Notes under the pieces: model-generated
Told to the model about the DNA's origin: nothing
What the model saw: the letters and a program-made list of their open reading frames with translations, nothing else
Database searches by the model: none
In this document: positions 7,804 through 15,600 of the stretch, one piece after another
How the letters are laid out: the number at the start of each line of letters is the position of its first letter
How positions within the stretch are numbered: position 1 is the first letter of the stretch
Translations under genes and position numbers: made by a program
From: Crocinitomicaceae bacterium
GTDB lineage: Bacteria > Bacteroidota > Bacteroidia > Flavobacteriales_D > Crocinitomicaceae
DNA length: 15,980 nt
Assembly: GCA_011522905.1 (NCBI GenBank)
Contig: WTIB01000163.1
Coordinates: 1-15,980 of the forward strand
Reading direction: 5' to 3'

Positions 7804-7878
7804 CGGGATGTAGCTTAGTCCGGTTAAAGTGCGCGTCTGGGGGGCGCGAGATCGGTGGTTCGAATCCACTCATCCCGA
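7804..7878 (+). tRNA. tRNA-Pro (anticodon GGG)
   Basis: A 75-base cloverleaf can be folded by hand. The acceptor stem CGGGATG (7804-7810) pairs fully with CATCCCG (7871-7877), with discriminator A at 7878 and no encoded CCA. The D stem is GCTT/AAGT (7813-7816 with 7827-7830) with the GG of the D loop at 7822-7823. The anticodon stem is CGCGT/GCGCG (7832-7836 with 7844-7848), with a T.G closing pair. The loop is CTGGGGG (7837-7843), giving anticodon GGG at 7839-7841. The variable loop has five bases. The T stem is GGTGG/CCACT around TTCGAAT (7859-7865). The C1-G72 pair and A73 fit proline identity. It decodes CCC and CCU. A hairpin terminator follows two bases later. Confidence 0.95.
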
Positions 7879-7880
7879 CT

Positions 7881-7914
7881 TGATATGAGAGTGCCGTGTT
7901 AACGGCACTTATCA
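7881..7914 (+). terminator. Hairpin terminator after tRNA-Pro
   Basis: AGTGCCGT (7890-7897) pairs perfectly with ACGGCACT (7902-7909) across a GTTA loop. Below it, TGATA (7881-7885) pairs with TATCA (7910-7914), with TGAG bulged. The 3' side continues into an AT-rich TTTAAATAAA tract rather than a clean run of T. Its position right after the tRNA and before the helicase gene makes it a likely transcription end, with some chance of a role in tRNA 3' processing. Confidence 0.75.
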
Positions 7915-7949
7915 TTTAAATAAACAGATCCAAAAGATCGTCTGAAAGC

Positions 7950-9257
7950 ATGAATAAGTCCATTAAGAATCAAGAACAAATTTTGCGTAAAATGGGAATT
8001 GATGCGCTTAATTCAATGCAGGAAAAAGCGTATACGGCAATTTCAAATAACACAGAAGTTTTGATTCTGTCACCGACAGGTTCAGGGAAAACATTGGCCT
8101 TCCTTTTGCCTTTATTGGAGCGATTAGATTCGAGGAATAACGAAACTCAGGTATTAATTTTAGTTCCAACTCGAGAGCTGGCCATTCAAATTGAACAAGT
8201 CTTTAGAGATATGGGAACAGGCTACAAAATCAATGCTGTTTACGGAGGAAGGTCTGGTTCAAAAGAAAAAATAGAGTTGATGCATACACCTACAATTTTG
8301 GTAGGAACCCCTGGGAGAGTTGCTGATCATATAAGAAGAGGTCGAATCACCATAAACAGCATTAAAAATCTCGTAATTGATGAGTTTGATAAGTCTCTTG
8401 AAATAGGATTTGAAAAAGAAATGAAAGAGATTGTCTCCACCCTTAATTCATTAGAACGAAAAATACTGACCTCAGCAACTTTCAAGGAAAAGGTTCCAGA
8501 ATTCATGAGATTCAATAAGCCATTTACATTGGACTTTTTGGCTGAAGACTCCAAATCTCTTGACTTATATTGGGTGAATGCTCCAAAAAATACACTCATT
8601 ACCCTTGTTCATATTCTTGGACAATTTGGTAATAAAAGTGGTATTATTTTCTGCAATTTTAAAGACACGCTTTATGGCGTTTCAGCTTATTTAAATGAAA
8701 AAGATATTGAGCATGTCAATTTCTATGGTGGCATGGAGCAAATAGATAGAGAGCGCAGTCTCATTCAATTTAGAAATTATTCTCAAAGAATATTACTCGC
8801 AACAGACCTCGCATCACGCGGTATTGATATCCCTGGTATAGATTATATCATTCATTACGAAATGCCTATGCGTCAGGAGGAGTTTACGCACCGAAATGGA
8901 CGCACCGCTCGAATGAATGCAAATGGCGCAGCCATATGTATTAAAGGAAAAAATGACCGTATACCTGAATATGCCAAGGATATAAAAACAAAGAAAATTA
9001 CCGATGGAAATAACATTCCAAAAAGCGAATGGAAAACTTTATTGATTTCTGGTGGTAGGCGCGATAAAATTTCCAAAGGAGATATCGCTGGTCTATTCAT
9101 GAAAAAAGGAAATCTAAGTAGCAAGGAAATTGGACTTATTGAAATAAAAAGCGATTGTGCTTTTGTGGCTGTTTGCAACTCAAAAGCTGATGAAATATGC
9201 CAAAAACTATCGAATCATCGACTCAAAAAGAAAAAAATTCGAATTCAAAAAATTTAA
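7950..9257 (+). CDS. DEAD-box ATP-dependent RNA helicase, DbpA-like, with DEFD motif II
   Basis: Predicted cytoplasmic RNA helicase, possibly acting in ribosome assembly. The 435 residues hold two RecA domains and a C-terminal DbpA-type RNA-binding domain. Motifs seen are a Q-motif-like glutamine at 24, motif I SPTGSGKT (41-48), Ia PTRELA (73-78), Ib TPGR (120-123), motif III SAT (175-177), motif V TDLASRGIDIP (285-295) and motif VI HRNGRTAR (314-321). Motif II is IDEFD (DEFD at 144-147), not DEAD; the catalytic Asp-Glu pair is kept. Residues about 362-435 (TLLISGGRRDKISKGDIAG to KKKKIRIQ) match the DbpA RNA-binding fold, which in E. coli binds hairpin 92 of 23S rRNA. The start ATG is 35 bases after the tRNA terminator. 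It probably shares a transcript with the small membrane protein 14 bases downstream. The symbol dbpA is withheld because Bacteroidota carry several such paralogues. Confidence 0.93.
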   Translation: MNKSIKNQEQILRKMGIDALNSMQEKAYTAISNNTEVLILSPTGSGKTLAFLLPLLERLDSRNNETQVLILVPTRELAIQIEQVFRDMGTGYKINAVYGGRSGSKEKIELMHTPTILVGTPGRVADHIRRGRITINSIKNLVIDEFDKSLEIGFEKEMKEIVSTLNSLERKILTSATFKEKVPEFMRFNKPFTLDFLAEDSKSLDLYWVNAPKNTLITLVHILGQFGNKSGIIFCNFKDTLYGVSAYLNEKDIEHVNFYGGMEQIDRERSLIQFRNYSQRILLATDLASRGIDIPGIDYIIHYEMPMRQEEFTHRNGRTARMNANGAAICIKGKNDRIPEYAKDIKTKKITDGNNIPKSEWKTLLISGGRRDKISKGDIAGLFMKKGNLSSKEIGLIEIKSDCAFVAVCNSKADEICQKLSNHRLKKKKIRIQKI

Positions 9258-9271
9258 TTGACCTTTGCTTA

Positions 9272-9643
9272 ATGACACTCTTTAAAAAAATCACGATTTA
9301 TTTCATGGGATTGGCATATATCTATGTTGGTATTCGACACTTCGTTGATCCAAATTTTTTCCTGGCAATTATGCCCGATTATCTGCCTTACCATTTGGAG
9401 GCCGTTTATATCAGTGGGATATGCGAAATAGTCTTGGGAGCTTTGTTATTAATCAAAAAATATCGCAGGATTGCTGGATGGGGATTGATCCTTCTATTGA
9501 TTGCCGTATTCCCAGCCAACATTTATCTTGCTCAAAACGAAAATGCACAACATGCCATTCAAATTAGCGAAACCGCCGCACTGATTAGACTACCGTTTCA
9601 AGCCTTATTTATAGGTTTGGCTTACTGGCACACAAAAGATTAA
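9272..9643 (+). CDS. Small DoxX-like integral membrane protein
   Basis: This 123-residue protein has four predicted membrane segments (about 6-26, 44-61, 68-87 and 102-119). The pattern of a first helix, then GIRHFVDPNFFLAIMPDYLP (20-39), then YISGICEIVLGALLL (46-60) is that of DoxX/MauE-like small membrane proteins. Related members have been linked to redox or thiol-stress complexes, but no activity can be assigned here. I chose the ATG at 9272 because it starts MTLFKKITIYFMGLAY, a plausible N-terminus before the first helix. An earlier in-frame ATG at 9197 would add 25 polar residues and overlap the helicase gene by 61 bases. It ends 4 bases from the convergent peptidase stop codon, and the junction holds only the short palindrome TAAAGCTTTA. 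Confidence 0.8.
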   Translation: MTLFKKITIYFMGLAYIYVGIRHFVDPNFFLAIMPDYLPYHLEAVYISGICEIVLGALLLIKKYRRIAGWGLILLLIAVFPANIYLAQNENAQHAIQISETAALIRLPFQALFIGLAYWHTKD

Positions 9644-9647
9644 AGCT

Positions 9648-12470
9648 TTATTTCGTAATTACAAATCGAATCCTCGATAGATTTCCATTCTGTTTTGCCT
9701 CAAGGTAATATAGACCCTCAGAGGCATTCAGTACATTAACTTCTTCTACTTGTGATTGAATGATCCCATCATAAATTGCTCTTCCGTGAAAATCAAAAAT
9801 GGTATAAGCAATTCCTTTGTCCATTCCTTCAATGAAAAATTGACCACCATTCGGATTTGGATATACTCGTACTTCATTTGCAGAAAGATTATTCAAGTCT
9901 GCACAGGCTTCTACTGTTATAGTTATCGTGGTATTTCCTGTACATCCATTGAAATCAGTGTAACTCGCTTCTATCACATGGACGCCAATACCCGCGATAC
10001 TTGGGTTAAATGATGTTCCTGAAATACCGCTCCCTGAAAAAGATGTTCCCGTTGGAGAGCCTGTGAGCTGCACATTTGCGTCATACAAACAGACTACATT
10101 GTCATCGTCGTTAGTTGTTACAGATACCTCAGGTATTTCATTTACAATAACCGTTTGAACAGCAGAATTAGATCCAAATGCATTGGTTACTTCTAAAGTA
10201 ATCACATAGGTTCCTGGAGCATCAAAAGTATGAGTAGGGTTTTGTGCATTCGAAGAATTTCCATCTCCGAAATCCCAATTCCAATCTGTAGGTTGTTCCG
10301 TTGAAAAATCAGTGAATAGAATTTCTTCACCATCACACAACTCGAATGATGAAGGTGTGAAAGAAGCAACAGGCGCAGTCCCTTGCGGAGGCTCACTATA
10401 GAACACCTTGAAGTCATCAAAGTAAAAGCCATCTTCACGAACTCCACCGTCAGATTGCAATCTAAAGCGAACTTTAATGGTTTCACCAAGGTAATCACTC
10501 AATGATATCTCTTCAAGAACCCAGTCTGCAAACGCTCCTTCATAAACAGGACCTCCCTCTGGTTGAACACTTCCGTTCGCACTGGTACCGGGAACAGTGT
10601 AGTTTCCACATTGACCAATCCAAGAGTTCCCTCCATCTGTTGACACTTGAAATTGAACGTAATCATAATCAGCCTCAATATCCCATTTTGCATAAAATGA
10701 AACCTTCGCTGATACTGCATTTGTTAAATCAATTTGATCATTGTAGGTGAAGTTTTTTGTTTGATTATTGGCATAATTACCATTGGGAGAATCTGCAAAT
10801 GATCGATTTGGAGAAACATAGGTGGAATTCGTAGTGCCCCAATTCCCAGTCCAATTGTTGGTGTTACTCGCATCATCATAAATCTGAAGGGTAATTGCAC
10901 CAAAGGTTTTTACGATTGTATCTTTCTTTACCCACAAACCATTATCTGTCTTAAGGATATATTTAATTTCATCCCCAAACTGAATGGCAGGATTTAATGC
11001 ATAAGATATTTCACCTGCTTGATCTTCCAAAACGTTTAGATTGTAATTTACAGCAGGACCAACAGAAACAATATTAGTCAATGGCTCAATAGAAACTGTT
11101 ACTTGTCCTGATTCGCGACCATATCTTTTTGCCGTATGACCGAAATCACCATTTACAACGGCTATTGATGAAGGGTCTGAATCTTTTACGACAACATAAT
11201 TACGGGACATGTGGGCCAATACCAAATTGGGGAAAACAAAATCTTTACAAGTTGGATCGATATCCGATGACGCAGGCCAAAACGAAGTTCCAATCTCTGG
11301 TGTATGGGCAAAAATGGTGTCTTTCTCGCCTACTCCAATATCTACTTTATACATGTAGTCATCAGAGTCACCTGATGCAGGATAAAGTCCTGAACTTTTA
11401 AAAGCGGCATATCCATTCAGCTCTGTCATGTGATTGGTATACTCTTGAAAATAATCGTGATGATCCGCAAATTCCGCATCAGTAGTCCCAATAGGAAACA
11501 AAATACTTGGGCCATAAGTATGTGCATTAAATGCCATTTCAAAATCATATGTTTCAACCAGCCATTTCATAGCTTGAGATTCCGGCTCTGAAAAAGGGCC
11601 CGTCCCAGGATACGTATCATTATTTTGATTAAAACTCACACCTGTTGTTCCCCAGCCGTAAGAATAGTTTCTATTGAGGTCAATTCCATAACCGCCACGT
11701 CTATTTTTTCTCCACATCCCTCCACCATTGGGGTTCGTGATTTCATTATAGACATATCCATCGGGGTTCAGGCATGGAACAAAAAACATTTGTGTATGGT
11801 CCACTAAGTAGGTTACCTCATCGTTTGTTCCGTAGTTTTCAAGAATATACCACATATAGAAGATGGTTTGCACCAAACTCATTGGCTCTCTAGCATGATG
11901 AATCGCAGTATAAAGAACATTTGGCTCATCCGTTTCATTCACACCTGGATTATCTGAAATTCTTACATGATAAATAGGTCGATTTTCGAAGGTTTCAAAG
12001 TTTGAAATTGGACTTTTTTGTGTAATTAAATTGGGGTATTGAGCATACATATCATCCAATTCCGCCAACATTTCATCATAGGTCAAGTATCCTCCCATAG
12101 AACCTAAATTAAAATTCGAAGGCGTTTGTGGTGAGAATGACCCTGAACCACTATTGGAACCAGAACAATCTTCATTTTTTAATTCTACACCACTTGGTTT
12201 TGCCAATCGGTCAATATAAAATTCTTGGACATCATCAATCTGTACCTCATATGTGTATCCATAAGTATTTAGGATTTCAATTTCCTGCTCTGAAAAATCG
12301 GAAATCAAAAAAGTTCCTTTCTTACGAATTCCGTGATCTGTAGGAACTCCCAAGCTAGAAAGACTCATCAATTCTTGCTCATTAGCAAAGACTTTTACAC
12401 GAGAATATTTTTGGGCTGAAAAAAATTGAATTGTAGAAAGAAAAATGATTAAGGTCAAAATGAATTTCAT
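9648..12470 (-). CDS. Secreted M14 zinc carboxypeptidase with PKD, Ig-like and T9SS sorting domains
   Basis: Predicted exported metallocarboxypeptidase of 940 residues. Residues 1-19 form a signal peptide (MKFILTLIIFLSTIQFFSA), followed by a propeptide-like region and a Ser/Gly linker (about 102-114). The M14 domain spans about 125-425: HHARE at 191-195 (zinc ligands His192 and Glu195), DLNRNY at 264-269 (substrate-binding Arg267), AHTYG with third zinc ligand His317, and TPEIG with catalytic Glu392. This resembles carboxypeptidase T. A MAM/immune-inhibitor-A-like jelly-roll domain follows at about 530-692 (ending DGFYFDDFKVFY), then PKD at about 698-777 with WDFGDG at 732-737, an Ig-like domain at about 779-856 (SGSGISGTSFNPSIAG), and a type A T9SS sorting domain at about 867-940 starting VYPNPNGGQF. 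The ATG at 12468-12470 is chosen because it begins the signal peptide; longer in-frame starts add 29 residues that would hide it. Expected at the cell surface or released after sorting. Confidence 0.94.
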   Translation of the reverse strand: MKFILTLIIFLSTIQFFSAQKYSRVKVFANEQELMSLSSLGVPTDHGIRKKGTFLISDFSEQEIEILNTYGYTYEVQIDDVQEFYIDRLAKPSGVELKNEDCSGSNSGSGSFSPQTPSNFNLGSMGGYLTYDEMLAELDDMYAQYPNLITQKSPISNFETFENRPIYHVRISDNPGVNETDEPNVLYTAIHHAREPMSLVQTIFYMWYILENYGTNDEVTYLVDHTQMFFVPCLNPDGYVYNEITNPNGGGMWRKNRRGGYGIDLNRNYSYGWGTTGVSFNQNNDTYPGTGPFSEPESQAMKWLVETYDFEMAFNAHTYGPSILFPIGTTDAEFADHHDYFQEYTNHMTELNGYAAFKSSGLYPASGDSDDYMYKVDIGVGEKDTIFAHTPEIGTSFWPASSDIDPTCKDFVFPNLVLAHMSRNYVVVKDSDPSSIAVVNGDFGHTAKRYGRESGQVTVSIEPLTNIVSVGPAVNYNLNVLEDQAGEISYALNPAIQFGDEIKYILKTDNGLWVKKDTIVKTFGAITLQIYDDASNTNNWTGNWGTTNSTYVSPNRSFADSPNGNYANNQTKNFTYNDQIDLTNAVSAKVSFYAKWDIEADYDYVQFQVSTDGGNSWIGQCGNYTVPGTSANGSVQPEGGPVYEGAFADWVLEEISLSDYLGETIKVRFRLQSDGGVREDGFYFDDFKVFYSEPPQGTAPVASFTPSSFELCDGEEILFTDFSTEQPTDWNWDFGDGNSSNAQNPTHTFDAPGTYVITLEVTNAFGSNSAVQTVIVNEIPEVSVTTNDDDNVVCLYDANVQLTGSPTGTSFSGSGISGTSFNPSIAGIGVHVIEASYTDFNGCTGNTTITITVEACADLNNLSANEVRVYPNPNGGQFFIEGMDKGIAYTIFDFHGRAIYDGIIQSQVEEVNVLNASEGLYYLEAKQNGNLSRIRFVITK

Positions 12471-12621
12471 AGCTGTAATTGGTTGATTTGCACAAAGAAA
12501 ATAAAAATGGTATGATTTGGCAACAAACGTGGCATATATCTTGTTCGCTATAAGCAACTAATATGAAAATCAGTAGTTTATATAATAGTAATGCTGATAA
12601 TTCGTTGTAACTTAGCTAAAC
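12471..12621. promoter_or_regulatory. Divergent intergenic region between two secreted-protein genes
   Basis: These 151 bases separate the start codons of the M14 carboxypeptidase (-) and the SBBP/PKD surface protein (+), so promoters for both must lie here or inside the genes. I see no perfect TAnnTTTG box on either strand. Weak candidates are TAACTTAG (12608-12615, +, too close to the ATG) and a TTTG about 20 bases before TATTTTCT on the minus strand. No strong inverted repeat is visible. Confidence 0.4.
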
Positions 12622-15600
12622 ATGACTAAATTCCTTATTTTCTTCGCTCTTTTGTGGAGTTCATTTTCAATAGGCCAAGCGATTTGGATGACGCCTAATC
12701 AAGGTCAATGGAATTCACAAATAGACTATGCTGTAGATTTGGCACAAGGCAAGCTATATCTAGAAGAGGATGGTATGTGTTTTTTTCTCACTGATGTGAT
12801 GACTCACGATCATGGACATGAACACGAGGAATTACACTCAGAAATAAGGTATCACGCGATAAAACAACACTTTATTGGCTCTAACATTTCCACAAACAAC
12901 GGTGAGGGTAAATCAGCACATTATAAAAACTACATTTTAGGAAATAACCCAAGTAGCTGGAAAAGAAAAGTATATTCTTTCAATGAAGTTACCTACCCGA
13001 ACTTTTATGATGGGATTGACCTTATTTACATTGGACAGCGTGGGCAATTGAGTTACAACTTTAGGATTCAACCTGAAACAAATACAGACCTTATTGCATT
13101 TAACTTTGACGGTGCTGAATCTGTCAGCATTAAAGATGGAAACCTAATTATTGGTCATCGATTTGGTACCATTTCTCAATCCAAACCCAAAGCATGGGAA
13201 ATCGACGAAAATGGAAATAAGAAGCAAAAAATATCGGTTGAGTATGTTATTCACAATGACATCGTCTCTTTTCATTTTCCAGATGGGTATGACGCATCAA
13301 AAAGTATCTTTATTGATCCTAGCTTAACTTTTTCTACTTTTTCTGGTTCAACAACGGACAATTGGGGATTTACGGCAACACCCGATCTCTATGGGAATTT
13401 ATTCGGTGGAGGCATTGTATTTGGAACAGGTTATCCGACAACAACTGGGGCATATGACGTTACTTTTAATTCAGGTTCTGGTTCTTTTCCCATGGACATA
13501 GCCATTTCAAAATTCAATACAGACGGTACTTCTTTATTGTACGCTACATATGTTGGAGGAAGTGGTAACGAAACACCGCATAGTATTGTCTGTGCAGACA
13601 ATGGAGAACTCTTTATTTATGGAATTACCTCATCCCTTGATTTTCCTATGGCTGGTAGTCCATTTGATAATAGTTTTAATGGTGGACCTTTCCATAGTGA
13701 AAACTCACTTTCATTTGATGGAACTGATATTTACATTGCGCGATTAAGTGCAGACGGTTCCAATCTTTTGTCATCAACTTACATTGGTGGAACTGATACT
13801 GATGGTTTAAATGTGGGGAACTTACACTATAATTACGGTGATCAATTTAGAGGAGAAATCACGCTTGATGGTACTGGAAATGTTTATGTGTCCAGTACTA
13901 CATACTCCTCAGATTTTCCCGTTAATAATGCCGTTCAAGGATTCTTGAATGGTACTCAAGATGCGATATTAATGAAGCTCCCTCCTACTTTAAACACCCT
14001 CACTTGGTGTACCTATTTTGGAGGATCAGGAATTGAAACTGGGAATTCAGTCCAAGTAAATGACGATATAGGTTCCGTTTGTATTGCAGGTGGGACCAAT
14101 TCAAGCTCTCTACCCTTTAACACAGGACATGATTTAAGCTTTAACGGAGGTTTATCGGATGGTTATGTGGCAAAATTCAATAGTACAACAGGCGCAATTT
14201 CTTCAGGTACATTTATGGGACTAGGTGAATATGACCAAACCTATTTTGTTCAATTCGATGTAGATAATGCCATTTATGTATATGGTCAAACTGAATCAGA
14301 TTGGACGATTACTCCAGGGTGTTTTGGTTCTCCTAGTTCAGGTCAATTTATCAGGAAATACGATTCGAATCTAAATAATATTGAATGGACAACCACAATT
14401 GGAGCAGCAAGTGGTCATGTAGAAATTTCACCTACTGCTTTTTTGGTTTCCGATTGTTATGATATATACATGGCGGGATGGGGAGGTACATTGAACTCTA
14501 ATGGCGCGGCCTCTTTTTCTACAACAAATGGATTCATAACAACAGTAGATGCCCATCAAAATCAAACCAATGGAAGCAACTTTTATATCGCGGTTCTTGA
14601 TGAAAATGCGCAAAATTTAAAGTATGCGACATTCATGGGCGGTATGAATAGCAGCTCTAATCATGTTGACGGTGGCACCAGTCGATTCGATAAGTCAGGA
14701 AGAATTTATCACGCTGTATGCGGAGCATGTGGAGGAAACAATTTTGGTTTCACAACTACAGCAGGGGCATATGCAGAAGAAAATGTCAGCAATAATTGCA
14801 ACATGGCAACATTTAAATTTGAGCTAAGTAGTATTGAAGCGGCAGCAGCACAACCTGCTCCCCTTATATGTATTCCACAGTCTGTTTTATTTTTGAATGA
14901 CAGCCAAAATGGAAATGCCTATTTCTGGGATTTTGGAGATGGGAACACTTCAACAGAAGAAGAGCCAATTTATCAATATACTGAGCCCGGTTCTTATGAA
15001 GTACAATTGGTTGTTTACGATACTACGGGATGCTTTAGCTCGGATTCTGTAACTCTCATTGTAGATATTGGAGCATTTAGTGGAGGAGTCGTTGACCCCG
15101 TCACACCCATTTGTCCTGGTGAATCATACCAATTGGAAGCTTTTGGAGGACAGTTCTATGAATGGACGCCATCAGGATTGTTAGATGATCCGAGTTCACC
15201 CACACCTACAGCCACTATTGATCAAACCACAACATTTTCAGTAACGGTGTCCGATACCTGTGGTTCAGAAACATTAGAAGTAACATTGGAAGTATTTAAT
15301 AATTCAATATCTATCTCACCTGAAACCACCGTTTGTGTTGGCAATAGCGTACAATTGGAAGTATTTGGAACAGGAACAGTTGAATGGAATCCACCTATTT
15401 ATCTAAACGACCCAAATTCTTTTACCCCAATCTGTACGCCAGACACGAGTATTACCTACATAGCGACTGTCACCACTGATGACGGTTGTGTTAATGAGGA
15501 TACAACTTCGGTTACCGTATTTTTTGACGCTCCAGTCCCCATTATGGATGATAATGTGGAGCTTTGCCTTGGTGCTCAGGCTCCAATTATTGTTGGTGGT

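Noticed and set aside
7671..7883. Open frames on both strands crossing the tRNA-Pro
   Set aside because: They run through a complete tRNA cloverleaf and the divergent control region, and their proteins look random.
9197..9271. Upstream extension of the DoxX-like protein
   Set aside because: The 25 extra residues are polar, are read inside the end of the helicase gene, and would displace the first membrane helix from the N-terminus.
9641..9650. Palindrome TAAAGCTTTA at the convergent junction
   Set aside because: Ten bases including a stop codon from each gene and no GC stem. Not credible as an intrinsic terminator.
10202..10750. Several open frames of 70 to 100 codons inside the carboxypeptidase gene
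   Set aside because: They are alternative-frame shadows of a gene whose domains are continuous and recognisable.
12471..12557. 29-residue N-terminal extension of the carboxypeptidase
   Set aside because: It would place an ordinary signal peptide (MKFILTLIIFLSTIQFFSA) in the interior, so the ATG at 12470 is a better start.
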